Notes: generated from the sequence alone by a model not told the origin. A stretch of DNA of 64,000 nt from Nodosilinea sp. LEGE 06152 (GCF_015207525.1 NZ_JADEWR010000009.1:115946-179945), one strand, 5' to 3'. Numbered from the stretch's first letter, positions 7,562 to 15,708 are shown. Program-made: numbers and translations.

Positions 7562-8992
7562 TTGCCCGCTGCTTTAATCAATTACGAGTGCGCGTCTTAC
7601 CGCCAGCAGGCCCCCATCTGGCGGCTGTTGGAGGATGTCTATACCGGCGATCGCGCCTGGTTGGAGTATCGCGCCGACGGCACCATTGAGCCACGACAAA
7701 GCGCTAAGCGTTATCTCCCGCAGCTGCCGGGGGAAGAGGCCACCGAGTATAAGCTGCGGCTGCTGCAGTCGCATTTTGACGATCGCTTTGCCCAGAGCTG
7801 CCGAGATTTTGTCGGCCTGGTCTTTAACAAAGGGGTGCGCCTGGAGGGTGTGCCGGCTGCGATTAAAAAACACTGGGCCAACCTCGACGGCGCGGGCCTG
7901 GCGGGCGATCGCCTGTGTGGCCAGATTGGCATGGCGGCGCTGCGGCTGGGGCACACCTTCACCCTGGTCGATTTTCCTGAAGAAGACGATCGGATTGTGA
8001 GCTTGGCCGATAGCCTGGGCGCGGGCCGTGCCCCCTGCTGGAACCATTACAGCCCGCTCGATGTGATCAACTGGCGCTATCGGCGCGTGGGGGGCCGCAA
8101 GGTTTTGAGCATGGTGGTGCTGCGGTACAGCCAGATTTTGCCCGATGGCGACTATGGGGAGAGTGAGCAGACTTTCTACCTACAGCTGACCCCTGGGCGC
8201 TTCGATACGTTTGTGGTCGTAAAGAATCAGGCTGGCAAGCTTCAGCAGGTTGCCGTCCCTGGTCGCTGTGGGCCGATGGGTCGGCGGCTGCGCGGCGTGG
8301 TGCAACCCTTTGACCATATCCCCCTGGTCTGCCTATACGGCGGCGATCGCGCTGGGTTCTTCAGCAGCAACCCAACCCTTTTAAGCCTCGCCAAATTAAA
8401 CCTGGTGCATTACCAGGTCAACTCTGACCACCGCCAAAAAATGCACTACTGCAGTTTCCCTACTCCGGTTCGCACGGGTGGCCAGGGTGAGGATCTAACC
8501 CTTGGGCCGCGTCGGCTCGTGGATGTGCCGTTAGGGGGTGGGTTTGGCTGGGCTGAGCCGAACAGTCAAAGTCTTGCGATGTCGCGTATTGAGGTGAAGG
8601 ACATTGAAAGCGCAATGGATTTTTTGGGGGCCGATTACCTGGTTAAACCGAGCGATCGCCAAGCTGCAAGCACAACGATGGTGCAGGCCAAAAAGATCGA
8701 GAGTGAGCTTTACCTCTTTGCCTCTGATTTTGCCGCTGGCATTAGCGAGTGCCTGCGCCGTCATGCCCAGTGGTTGGGCCTGGACTATGGCGGTACGGCC
8801 ACCCTAGAAACCAAATTTTTCGAGAATCTTGCCAGCGACCCGCAGCTGCTGTTGGCCTATGCCCGCCTGCGGGAACTGGGCGACATCAGCACAAAAGAAA
8901 TGCGCCAGCTGGCGGCTGCCGCTAACTTCTTTCCTGACTCTGTAACTTTGGAGGATACCAATGGACTTTCTGCAAGCACTCAACAAACTTAA
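7562..8992 (+). CDS. Phage portal-like protein, DUF4055 family
   Basis: The 476-residue protein matches the DUF4055 phage family, treated as portal proteins: an N-terminal region with W-x-x-L-x-D-x-Y-x-G, the segment KRYLPQLPGE, and long helices after the middle of the protein. It would form the dodecameric ring through which DNA enters the head. An in-frame TGA at 7,550-7,552 forces a late start, and TTG at 7,562 is the best available codon; the Shine-Dalgarno is weak. The end overlaps the scaffold gene by 32 bases. Its position before scaffold and coat is the usual one. Confidence 0.75.
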   Translation: MPAALINYECASYRQQAPIWRLLEDVYTGDRAWLEYRADGTIEPRQSAKRYLPQLPGEEATEYKLRLLQSHFDDRFAQSCRDFVGLVFNKGVRLEGVPAAIKKHWANLDGAGLAGDRLCGQIGMAALRLGHTFTLVDFPEEDDRIVSLADSLGAGRAPCWNHYSPLDVINWRYRRVGGRKVLSMVVLRYSQILPDGDYGESEQTFYLQLTPGRFDTFVVVKNQAGKLQQVAVPGRCGPMGRRLRGVVQPFDHIPLVCLYGGDRAGFFSSNPTLLSLAKLNLVHYQVNSDHRQKMHYCSFPTPVRTGGQGEDLTLGPRRLVDVPLGGGFGWAEPNSQSLAMSRIEVKDIESAMDFLGADYLVKPSDRQAASTTMVQAKKIESELYLFASDFAAGISECLRRHAQWLGLDYGGTATLETKFFENLASDPQLLLAYARLRELGDISTKEMRQLAAAANFFPDSVTLEDTNGLSASTQQT

Positions 8993-9524
8993 AACCTCTC
9001 TGCCCGAGGGCACCGACACCACCCAGCTTGACGCGCTTCAGCAGGCGCTGCAGCCCTACCAGGGACTAGACCCGGTGGCCGCCCGCGCTGCGATCGATGC
9101 TCAGAATCAGCGCAGCGCCACCGATGCCCAGCTAAAGCAAACTCAAACCGAGCGAGATGACTTTAAAACCCAGCTGCAGCAGATGCAGGCGGGTAACGCT
9201 CAACTGTCGAAAGAGCTGGCCGCGACTCGCGGCCTCACGGCTGCCGGGGTGCGGCCTCAGTATGAGGAACTACTGCTTGGCAAAGTAACCAGCTCGATCG
9301 AGCTGGCCGAGGATGGCACCCCCAAAACTCCCGAGGGTTTTTGGGATGGCCTAAAGACTAAATACCCCGATATGTTCCATGCCGAGGATGGGGCCGGGAC
9401 TGGGGCCACCCCCGGCGATACCGCCGCCGATACCTCGCCGCGCACGGTGCAGGCCACTAACGGCATTGTCAGCGGTGTTAATCCGACTGATGTGCTCAAC
9501 GGTTCGGTAACTGTGCAGCGCTAG
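8961..9524 (+). CDS. Phage scaffold-like protein
   Basis: This 187-residue acidic protein starts inside the portal gene after GGAGG (GGAGGATACCAATGG), a strong ribosome binding site. The central region is a Gln/Lys/Glu-rich coiled coil (about residues 45-85: QLKQTQTERDDFKTQLQQMQ). The C-terminal third has FWDGLKTKYPDMF and an Ala/Thr/Asp-rich tail. Coiled-coil, acidic proteins directly before the coat gene are typical assembly scaffolds; cleavage or release cannot be seen. Confidence 0.75.
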   Translation: MDFLQALNKLKTSLPEGTDTTQLDALQQALQPYQGLDPVAARAAIDAQNQRSATDAQLKQTQTERDDFKTQLQQMQAGNAQLSKELAATRGLTAAGVRPQYEELLLGKVTSSIELAEDGTPKTPEGFWDGLKTKYPDMFHAEDGAGTGATPGDTAADTSPRTVQATNGIVSGVNPTDVLNGSVTVQR

Positions 9525-9572
9525 GTTTCAACGTTCGCTCTCTCTCACACTCTCAACTTAGGACTCTGAAAA

Positions 9573-10739
9573 ATGGCTATCGAAGATCTTTATGGCAAGG
9601 TGCTTGCTCTGAGCATCCAAACGATTAGAGCCCAAACTGCTCTACCTGGGCTGGTAAACAACCTCACGGTGGGCGATCGCTCTCAGGCGGCGAATCGCGG
9701 CGGGACTACAGAAGTGATTGTTCCGCCTGAGTTTGTAACCCGTAACGTTGTACCGGCGGCGGTGCCTCCGGCCTCGCAGGCTGCCCCTAACCCGACGACC
9801 GTGCAGGTGCCTCTAGACTTTTGGCAGGAGGTCAATTTCCCGCTGACGGAGAAGCACATTACCCTTCTCGAAAATGCCGACGCTGCCGCGCCGATGTTTT
9901 TGCAAAATGCGGTGGGGCCGATTGTCGAAGCGATTACCACTAGCATCGTGAATACCTATCCTGGCATCTACGGCTATGTGGGCACGGCGGGCACTACGCC
10001 CTTTGGGGCTTCCCCAGCTGAGGCACAGCAGGCTAAGACCGTGCTAACTCGCCAGAAATGCCCGCGCTTTATGCGTCAGCTGGTGCTTAACTCGGGGGCC
10101 TATGGCAACGCGACCGGCTTGCAAAACTTTCGCCTGGTGGATCAGTCGGGTAGTTCTGAGACTCTGCGCGAGGGTGAGATTGGGCGGGCTTACGGCTTTG
10201 ATTGGCATGAAGACGTCGGCTTAGATGGCATTAGCCACACCAGCACACCCTTAACCGCTGGGGCTGCCACGATCAACGGGGCGCACCCTGCCGGGTCTAC
10301 GGTGATCAGCGTGAACAAGGCGACCAACGCTAGCCCGCTGGTGGCCGGTGACATCGTTACATTTGCGGGCGGTACCCAAACCCATACCGTAGTCTCTTCG
10401 GTAAACCTGGCGGTGGGTAATACCAACGTGACCATCTCGCCGGGGCTGCGGGTGGCTCGGGTTGGTGGTGAGGCGATGACGCTGCGGGCCTCGCACTCGA
10501 TTAACCTGGCCTTTCACCCGATGGCCTTTGCCTTTGACTCGCGGCCTGCTGCTCGGTTGAACATTCCTGGGGTGACTAACAATTTCATGACCTGGGTGGA
10601 CGATATGACCGGCGTGGCCCTGCGGCTTGAAATCAGGGACGAATACCACCAGACCGGCTTTTACCTCTCCTGCCTGTGGGGTCGTAGGCTGGTCGACGCG
10701 CGGTTGGCCTGTCGGATTGCTGGGATGGTGGGTGAGTAA
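9573..10739 (+). CDS. Major capsid protein, P22 coat (gp5)-like
   Basis: The 388-residue protein forms the icosahedral shell. The N-terminus has a helical arm and FWQEVNFPLTEKH, and the C-terminus has NLAFHPMAFAFDSRPA followed by LRLEIRDEYHQTGFYLSC and RLVDARLACRI, which match the P22 coat-like HK97-fold family. A central Thr/Val/Gly-rich segment (about residues 225-305) looks like the inserted I-domain beta-barrel. A ribosome binding site (TTAGGACTC) lies before the ATG. The stop overlaps the next start (TAATG). Confidence 0.9.
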   Translation: MAIEDLYGKVLALSIQTIRAQTALPGLVNNLTVGDRSQAANRGGTTEVIVPPEFVTRNVVPAAVPPASQAAPNPTTVQVPLDFWQEVNFPLTEKHITLLENADAAAPMFLQNAVGPIVEAITTSIVNTYPGIYGYVGTAGTTPFGASPAEAQQAKTVLTRQKCPRFMRQLVLNSGAYGNATGLQNFRLVDQSGSSETLREGEIGRAYGFDWHEDVGLDGISHTSTPLTAGAATINGAHPAGSTVISVNKATNASPLVAGDIVTFAGGTQTHTVVSSVNLAVGNTNVTISPGLRVARVGGEAMTLRASHSINLAFHPMAFAFDSRPAARLNIPGVTNNFMTWVDDMTGVALRLEIRDEYHQTGFYLSCLWGRRLVDARLACRIAGMVGE

Positions 10740-11029
10740 TGAGTGAACTGCCGACGATCGCGATCGCGGCCCCCGAGGCTCCTGGGGGCTACATGCTGAT
10801 CAATGCCTCTGAGTTTGACCGTGAGAAGCATCAGGTCTTTGATGGCCTGATTCATGAGCCTGAGTCTATGGGTGAGGAAACAGCACCGCCAGGGCCTGAG
10901 CCTGAGCCCAAGGAAACACCAGCGCTGGAAGATCTAACCCTGACTGAGTTGCGATCGCTGGCCAGAGAAAGGGACATCTCAGGCCGATCGGCTATGGATA
11001 AGGATGAGCTGATCGAGGCTTTGCGGTGA
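10739..11029 (+). CDS. Small phage protein with Rho_N/SAP-like C-terminus
   Basis: The 96-residue product is translationally coupled to the coat gene (TAATG). Its N-terminal half is Pro/Glu-rich and probably unfolded. The C-terminal 30 residues (LTLTELRSLARERDI, then KDELIEAL) match the helix-loop-helix of Rho N-terminal/SAP-like domains, which bind nucleic acid or proteins. In many phages such small proteins follow the coat gene next to head-tail joining genes. A role in head completion or DNA tethering is inference. Confidence 0.7.
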   Translation: MSELPTIAIAAPEAPGGYMLINASEFDREKHQVFDGLIHEPESMGEETAPPGPEPEPKETPALEDLTLTELRSLARERDISGRSAMDKDELIEALR

Positions 11030-12141
11030 ACTTTGAGCGGGCCTACCTCGCGGCCTTGGATGCGCTGATCGTCGCCCTGGGGGGTGTGGTGCCGGTGGCC
11101 ACGGTGCCCAACTACCAGGCGGCGGTTTTGCTGCGCCTGGTGGCGATTGTGCAGGCGGTTGGCGGGGTGCTGCCGTCGCCGTCGATGAACTATGAGGCGG
11201 CTGTTCTGGCCCACTGGCGGGCGGCGATCGCGGCTCGGGGTGGGGTGGTGCCAACGGTTTACCGGAGTTACCGAGAGGGGCTGCTGCTGCATGTGCAGGC
11301 ATTCCAGGCGACTCGGGGGGCAGCGGTGGCCACCCTGGGCCGAAACTTTGAAGAGTCGATCTTGGCTCTGCTGAGTGCTGTTCCGGCTGGGCCTGTCTAT
11401 GATGCCGATGCCCTGACCTGGTTCACTGCTGTTGAGGCGGCTGGATCGGTCTTTGCCAGTGGGGCCAAGGCAGCCTATAACAAATTCGTTGTGCAACTCA
11501 AAGCCGATAGCAACCTTGCCCCATTTAGTAATGGGATGCTGCTGGCATTCGCTGGGTTCTCGGGGTTGGGTGGGTGCTTTGTGCCGCTTTGCTCTAGGGG
11601 TGGGGCGCTGCCCACTAACATCGGCTTTGTCTCGGGCCAAAAATCTGTGAACGGGTTGCAGGGTAATGGCTCTGCTTATATAGGCTTCAACATTGGGTTT
11701 CTGGCTGGTCAGCAAAACAACCACAGCGTCGGGTTTAGCTGCGGGGCCTTACACACAAATTCTTTGAGCATTCAGATCGGGAACTCGGCAGCCGGCTCGA
11801 CTTCTGGGGCTGTCGAGATATTTGATAGCGCTTCTATACAGCGGGTTGTCAGGTCTTCTAGTTCTGGGGCGGCTAGCAACATCCCTAAAAATCTAGGTTT
11901 CTTTGCCGTCAACCGTAGCGCCTCAAACGCTTACACCCATTACAGCTCATCTGGCTCTACTGTTGTCACAAACACCAGCTCTACCATACTCACAACGAAT
12001 ATGTCAGCTTTTGCTGGTGCGTCAGGTGCTGGCCCATCGAATGCCCGCAATCAACTGGTATTTTGGGGTGATTCAATTCCAGATCCGATCGCGTTTCGTA
12101 CTGCTGTAACTACTCTTTTGTCTGAGCTTGGCGCTGCATGA
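11026..12141 (+). CDS. Phage appendage-like protein with four N-terminal repeats
   Basis: The GTG start overlaps the previous stop. The 371-residue protein opens with four imperfect repeats of about 32 residues, each with N/S-F/Y-x-x-A-x-L...G-G-V-V/L-P. The central and C-terminal part is rich in Gly, Ser, Asn and Thr with alternating hydrophobic residues, as in beta-rich tail or fibre proteins, and ends with VFWGDSIPD and a helix. It may bind the host surface. No named family is recognised. The repeats could be connector helices or a particle-anchoring stalk. Confidence 0.6.
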   Translation: MNFERAYLAALDALIVALGGVVPVATVPNYQAAVLLRLVAIVQAVGGVLPSPSMNYEAAVLAHWRAAIAARGGVVPTVYRSYREGLLLHVQAFQATRGAAVATLGRNFEESILALLSAVPAGPVYDADALTWFTAVEAAGSVFASGAKAAYNKFVVQLKADSNLAPFSNGMLLAFAGFSGLGGCFVPLCSRGGALPTNIGFVSGQKSVNGLQGNGSAYIGFNIGFLAGQQNNHSVGFSCGALHTNSLSIQIGNSAAGSTSGAVEIFDSASIQRVVRSSSSGAASNIPKNLGFFAVNRSASNAYTHYSSSGSTVVTNTSSTILTTNMSAFAGASGAGPSNARNQLVFWGDSIPDPIAFRTAVTTLLSELGAA

Positions 12142-12524
12142 CTCCTGAGCAACTAGAACTAAAGCAGCTGCTCGACGCTAACCCGATCGCCTGGGTCAAC
12201 CTGACAGCACCCCAGCGATCGCTACTGCGTGACACCCTGCGCCCTGATGGTGAGTTCACCCCTGAGCAAAGAGAACTCCTGCGCGATCGCTGGCTGCCGG
12301 TGACCGAAAGCCAAATAGCACAGATGCGATCGCTGCTGCCTCGGTGGGTGGGCGTTGCTCCTATCGCTGACATCGATGGCGGGCTGTGGCTGAGTGCTGA
12401 CCTGCTGACCGATTGTATGGAGGGCACCGACACCTACCACGCGATCGCCCCCATGCTGGCGATGCTGCCGATAACGCTGCTGGATAGCGATCGCTTTCCC
12501 CAACCTGACGAGGAATTGATCTAG
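12138..12524 (+). CDS. Phage protein of unknown function at the right end
   Basis: The ATG overlaps the preceding stop by four bases, so it is the last gene of the visible phage operon. The 128-residue product is acidic, with a Leu/Arg-rich N-terminal half (LLRDTLRPDGEF, ELLRDRWLPV) and an Asp-rich end. It resembles small assembly or chaperone proteins found after tail-fibre genes in general character only. No family is recognised. Confidence 0.6.
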   Translation: MTPEQLELKQLLDANPIAWVNLTAPQRSLLRDTLRPDGEFTPEQRELLRDRWLPVTESQIAQMRSLLPRWVGVAPIADIDGGLWLSADLLTDCMEGTDTYHAIAPMLAMLPITLLDSDRFPQPDEELI

Positions 12525-12618
12525 CTGAGCGGTGCTGCTCTGAGCTGTGCCGAATGCTGCTGCCACGGCCTGAGCTGTGCTGATGGATTGGGTACAGATG
12601 GAGTCGATTGGGTCAGGT

Positions 12619-12720
12619 GCCCCCGCAGGGCTGCGATCGCTATCGACTTAATGCCGGGACTCCCCCCAACCCACCCCAGCCTACATTTCTTAAACCACGC
12701 GCAAAATTTTTATGGTTTTG
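12619..12720. repeat. 102-bp direct repeat, right copy
   Basis: This copy matches 2,441-2,542 with about 97% identity, starting TGCCCCCGCAGGGC and ending in the AT-rich TTTTTATGG segment. It begins 94 bases after the last phage gene and ends about 35 bases before the comEC frame opens, so it marks the right edge of the phage DNA. Confidence 0.9.
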
Positions 12721-12745
12721 AGAAAGGGTTTCAGGGGTGGGTTGG
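12666..12745. repeat. Perfect 12-bp inverted repeat spanning the prophage-comEC junction
   Basis: CCAACCCACCCC at 12,666-12,677 (inside the right repeat copy) is the exact complement of GGGGTGGGTTGG at 12,734-12,745, outside the repeat. The left repeat copy has the first arm but not the second. The pair could form a hairpin at the junction or be a recombinase binding pair. Confidence 0.7.
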
Positions 12746-12754
12746 ACACTTTAG

Positions 12755-13825
12755 CTAAGAGTGTATTACTTCAACACCCTCACCACCTACAGCATCTTGC
12801 TCAATATGGTGGCTACGCCCCTTGTTATGGTGATCAGCTTGGGGGGCATGGTCAGCGGTCTGGTGGCGGCGGTGTGGCCCGCACTGGGCGGCCTGGTTGC
12901 CTGGCCCCTGGGGCTGCCCACTCACCTGCTGATTGCCCTGGTACGGTGGGAGGTGGGCCTGCCCGGCAGCGCCCTGACTACAGGCCACATCGGGCTGGGG
13001 CAAATGTTTGTGCTCTACGGGCTCTATGTCCTGTGGGGCTGGGGGTCGGGAATTTGGCCAACCGGACGGCGGCGAGGCCTGGTGGCCCTGCTGATTGGGC
13101 TGGTGGCGCTGGGGCCGCTGCTGTACCAGGGGGCAACGCGATCGCAGGTCACGGTGCTGGCGGCGGGCAACGATGCGGTTATGGTGGTGCAGGACGGGCG
13201 TAACGCTTTAGTCGTCAACAGCGGTACCGACAAAACCGCGTTTTATACCGTGGTACCCTTTTTGCGCCAGGCGGGCATTAACCAGCTAGCCAGCGCCATT
13301 CACAGCGACGACAGCGATCGCGACAACTGGCTCACCATTGCAGAGAAAACCCCCATTCGCAATTTTTACGGAGCCAGTTCGGCCCTGGCGATGGCCCCGG
13401 CAGTCAAACAGTTTCACCCCCTCACAGCGAGCCAGGTACAGCCCGTCGATCGCCAGCGGGTGGAATATTTGCAGGACGGCGATCGCGGCCTGCGGCTAAC
13501 GCTGCTGAACAACCACACCTGGCTGCTGCTGCCCAAGCTCTCTGCCGATCGCCAAATGCCCTGGGTTCAAGCTCATCCAGGTCTGCAAAGCGAAGTGCTG
13601 TGGTGGCACGGCGAAGCGCTGAGCGAGGCAGCGATTGCGGCGATCGGGGCAAAGGTGGCGATCGCCTCAGCCCCTGCGATCGACCCTGCTACCGAGGCCC
13701 TGCTCCAGCAGCACCATGTTCAGGTGTTCTGCACCGAGCGCGACGGGGCTATTACCTGGAACCGCCATCAGGGCTACCGGGCCTACCTGGCTGCCCAACA
13801 GCACCCTACGGCGGGACTTGACTAA
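12755..13825 (+). pseudogene. comEC: Truncated comEC (C-terminal part of the competence DNA channel)
   Basis: ComEC carries single-stranded DNA across the inner membrane in natural transformation. Only the C-terminal third is present: membrane segments starting YYFNTLTTYSILLNMVATPL and ending before GRRRGL, then a soluble domain with a metallo-beta-lactamase-like layout (LVVNSG...VVPFLRQAGI). The frame is closed by an in-frame TAG at 12,752-12,754, directly next to phage DNA, and the N-terminal OB-fold and Competence domains are absent. The first GTG at 12,761 has no convincing ribosome binding site. The usual metal-binding H-x-D-x-D-H is not visible; HSDDSDRDN is at its place. The 5' part may lie left of the prophage, outside this window. 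Confidence 0.85.
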
Positions 13826-13832
13826 CCCTGTT

Positions 13833-14321
13833 CTACTGCACCAGCAGATTGAGCTGGTAGTTAATGCGGCCAGTGCCGCCGGTCTGCTGCTGCACCACCG
13901 TGTTGGGGCCGTTGAAGGCGATCGCCACCGAGGCCGAGGCCGGTGAGTAGCTGCCCACAATGGTGACTTGGGTAATTGACTCGCTCAGGTAGGGGCTGAC
14001 ATCGACAAATTCTGAACTGGTGCCCAGGGACACGCGGGTGTGGCCATCGATTTCAATGTAGCCCTGGAGCGTCGCCCCCCCCGGCACGCTCACCGACAGC
14101 AGATGGGGTTCGTCTAGGTTGGCGCGATCAAGGCTGATGGTATTGGTCTGTTGCTGATAGGAATCCATAACATCCTTGGCGCTGGCCTTTGACAGAATGG
14201 CGCTGAGGGCCTGATAGGTACCCCCAAACGACTGATTACCGTTGGCTGAGGAAGGCCCTACCACGGCGGTAACCGCCACTAAAATCAAAAGAGCAACCCC
14301 AAGGGCTGACGGATGTTTCAT
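13833..14321 (-). CDS. Secreted protein of unknown function
   Basis: The start is taken at 14,321 (MKHPSALG) because GGAG precedes it and a signal peptide follows at once; an upstream ATG at 14,369 lacks this. The mature protein of about 135 residues has an N-terminal helical part and a beta-rich C-terminal half ending INYQLNLLVQ. Its stop lies 8 bases from the comEC remnant stop (convergent). It is the last of five leftward secreted-protein genes. Gln/Asn-rich spots (QQQTNT, VVQQQTGG) hint at a matrix or aggregation-prone protein. No family is recognised. Confidence 0.7.
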   Translation of the reverse strand: MKHPSALGVALLILVAVTAVVGPSSANGNQSFGGTYQALSAILSKASAKDVMDSYQQQTNTISLDRANLDEPHLLSVSVPGGATLQGYIEIDGHTRVSLGTSSEFVDVSPYLSESITQVTIVGSYSPASASVAIAFNGPNTVVQQQTGGTGRINYQLNLLVQ

Positions 14322-14503
14322 GACATTGACATCTCCAGGAAAAGGGGAAGGCCGTACCAGGGCTGCCATAGCCGCAGGTGCTTGGCAAGGTTAGCACGGC
14401 CAAAAACAAGCGCTATGACCTTTGATGCGGTGCTGATACGTCTGAACAAGCCAGGCTAGATAGACACCGTCTCGGGCTAGCGGGTTCCCTCCCTAGACTG
14501 GTG

Positions 14504-14875
14504 CTACCGCCGCAGGCGTTCGGCGGGGTTGTATACATCGACCTGGACGTTGACCGGCACGGTCACAGTTGGCCCCGAGACAGCACCAGTGGCCTGGCCA
14601 GAGCCGCGCAGCTGGTGGCGGCTTTGGCGCGTCTGGCGCACCTCACCAGTACCGCCCACCTGAATTTGGCGGTTGGTGCTGACGCTGGTGTTGCCCACGC
14701 AGGGGCCTTCGGCATCGACAGCCACGTCGTTGACCTGCTCGGCGGGCTTGTTACCGCCGTGAATTGCCGCCTGAATGGATACATCGGCGACCACACACTG
14801 GGCCGAGGCCTCTGGGGCAAACGACCCTAAGGCCCCAGCACAGAGGAGCCCCAGAAGGTACTGAGGTTTAATCAT
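14504..14875 (-). CDS. Secreted small protein of the curlin-like cluster
   Basis: The 123-residue product has a signal peptide (MIKPQYLLGLLCAGALGS..., cleavage probably after ASA). Two cysteines (about residues 27 and 59) could form a disulfide in the periplasm. The C-terminal half is rich in Gln, Arg, Thr and Val. It shares direction, size and export signal with its neighbours, with 43 bases to the upstream gene, so an operon is likely. No named family is recognised. Confidence 0.7.
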   Translation of the reverse strand: MIKPQYLLGLLCAGALGSFAPEASAQCVVADVSIQAAIHGGNKPAEQVNDVAVDAEGPCVGNTSVSTNRQIQVGGTGEVRQTRQSRHQLRGSGQATGAVSGPTVTVPVNVQVDVYNPAERLRR

Positions 14876-14918
14876 AGTTACGGCACGGTTATAGAGAATT
14901 AGAGCGAGGGCTCAGACG

Positions 14919-15257
14919 TTACTGGCACACCCGTGTGGTGCTGCGATTTTCGCTATAGACCACGTTGCCCCCCGGCGTAGACCGAGTGGCATCGGAGCTG
15001 TGCGATCGCGCCGTACAGCCCGGCGCAAAGTTAGCCCTAGGCAGCGGCAGGGTTGAATCGGCCTGGGGGGCGATCGCTGGGCGCACCAGATCTAGGGGCT
15101 GGTCAGCCAGGGTGCGGATGTAGACCTGGCCGTTGTTGCTCACCTGAAGCTGCACCCGGTCGGTGTTGATCGACACCGAACTGGCCAGGGCGGCGGGGGC
15201 GAGGCTGGCCAGGGCGATCGCCCCCACCAGGCCCACCTTTAAAGTTGAAATCATCAT
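14919..15257 (-). CDS. Secreted small protein of the curlin-like cluster
   Basis: The 112-residue product has a clear signal peptide (KVGLVGAIALASLAPAALA, cleavage after ALA at about residue 25). The mature part starts with a beta-rich segment (VSINTDRVQLQVSNNGQVYIRT) and contains two cysteines near the end. GGGAGACAACTATG on the coding strand gives a good ribosome binding site. It lies between the two-Cys protein and a curlin-like protein on the same strand. Function unknown; an extracellular or cell-wall role is inferred from context. Confidence 0.7.
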   Translation of the reverse strand: MMISTLKVGLVGAIALASLAPAALASSVSINTDRVQLQVSNNGQVYIRTLADQPLDLVRPAIAPQADSTLPLPRANFAPGCTARSHSSDATRSTPGGNVVYSENRSTTRVCQ

Positions 15258-15342
15258 AGTTGTCTCCCTGCAATGGCAAGAGGGTTGAGAATGGGGCCGT
15301 CGCCCAGCTCAGCGCTAAGCCTTAGCGACGGCCCCTCGGTGT

Positions 15343-15708
15343 TTACTTGCGAATGTCGATGCGGGCACCGCCACGGCCATGGCCCCGACCACGGTTGTCG
15401 GGACGGCTTTCGCGAATGATGTTGACCTGGTTGCTCTCCTGGTAAGCGGCGTTGTCGTCGCCCACCACGGTACCGGTCTGGTAGATGTCTTGCACAACGC
15501 CCGTGCTTTCTACCCGGCGGCCAGCGGGGCCACGGGTCTCAACGCGGTTGACCTGCTGACTGCGTTGCACCGTAGCGTTGCCATCCCCCTGGATGTAAAT
15601 ATCTTGGGTGCCCTGCTGCACTACGGCGGTGTCAGCACTGGCGGGCATGGCCACAAAACCAAGAGCAGCAAAACCCAGTAGACCCAGAATAGAGATGTGC
15701 TTCAGCAT
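15343..15708 (-). CDS. Curlin-repeat-like secreted protein
   Basis: The start at 15,708 (MLKHIS) follows GAGGACG and leads into a signal peptide ending PASA. The mature protein of about 97 residues has two repeats of the type I-Q-G-D-G-N-A-T-V-Q...Q-Q-V-N and V-G-D-D-N-A-A-Y-Q...N-Q-V-N, the Gln/Asn-spaced pattern of curlin strands in CsgA/CsgB. The C-terminus is Arg/Gly-rich (RGRGHGRGGARIDIRK). Curlin proteins polymerise outside the cell into amyloid fibres; no CsgG, CsgE or CsgF homologue is seen here. Amyloid formation is inferred from repeat pattern only. Confidence 0.7.
   Translation of the reverse strand: MLKHISILGLLGFAALGFVAMPASADTAVVQQGTQDIYIQGDGNATVQRSQQVNRVETRGPAGRRVESTGVVQDIYQTGTVVGDDNAAYQESNQVNIIRESRPDNRGRGHGRGGARIDIRK

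Larger units (their letters stand above)
1..12754. mobile_element. Prophage or prophage remnant (right-hand part), ending in comEC
   Basis: Consecutive genes read as a phage lysis, packaging and head module: holin-like protein, small and large terminase, nuclease, portal, scaffold, P22-type coat and an appendage-like protein. The left end lies outside the window, and no integrase, repressor, replication gene or clear tail gene is visible. On the right, phage genes stop at 12,524 and the reading frame of a truncated comEC opens at 12,755. HIP1 sites occur throughout the phage genes, which fits long residence in, or adaptation to, cyanobacteria. A P22-type coat would fit a short-tailed phage, but that is inference. 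Defective versus inducible status cannot be judged from this part. Confidence 0.8.

Noticed and set aside
2441..12720. Long direct repeats as simple attL/attR of the whole prophage
   Set aside because: The left copy is inside the phage between two terminase genes, and no comEC part is next to it.
12712..13203. Plus-strand frame starting at the ATG in the right repeat copy
   Set aside because: It overlaps the comEC remnant in another phase and reads Gly/Arg/Ala-rich shadow sequence; comEC-like membrane segments in the other frame are far more convincing.
15379..15681. Plus-strand frame of 100 residues opposite the curlin-like gene
   Set aside because: Complement of the signal-peptide and repeat-coding gene on the minus strand, which has start signal and repeats.
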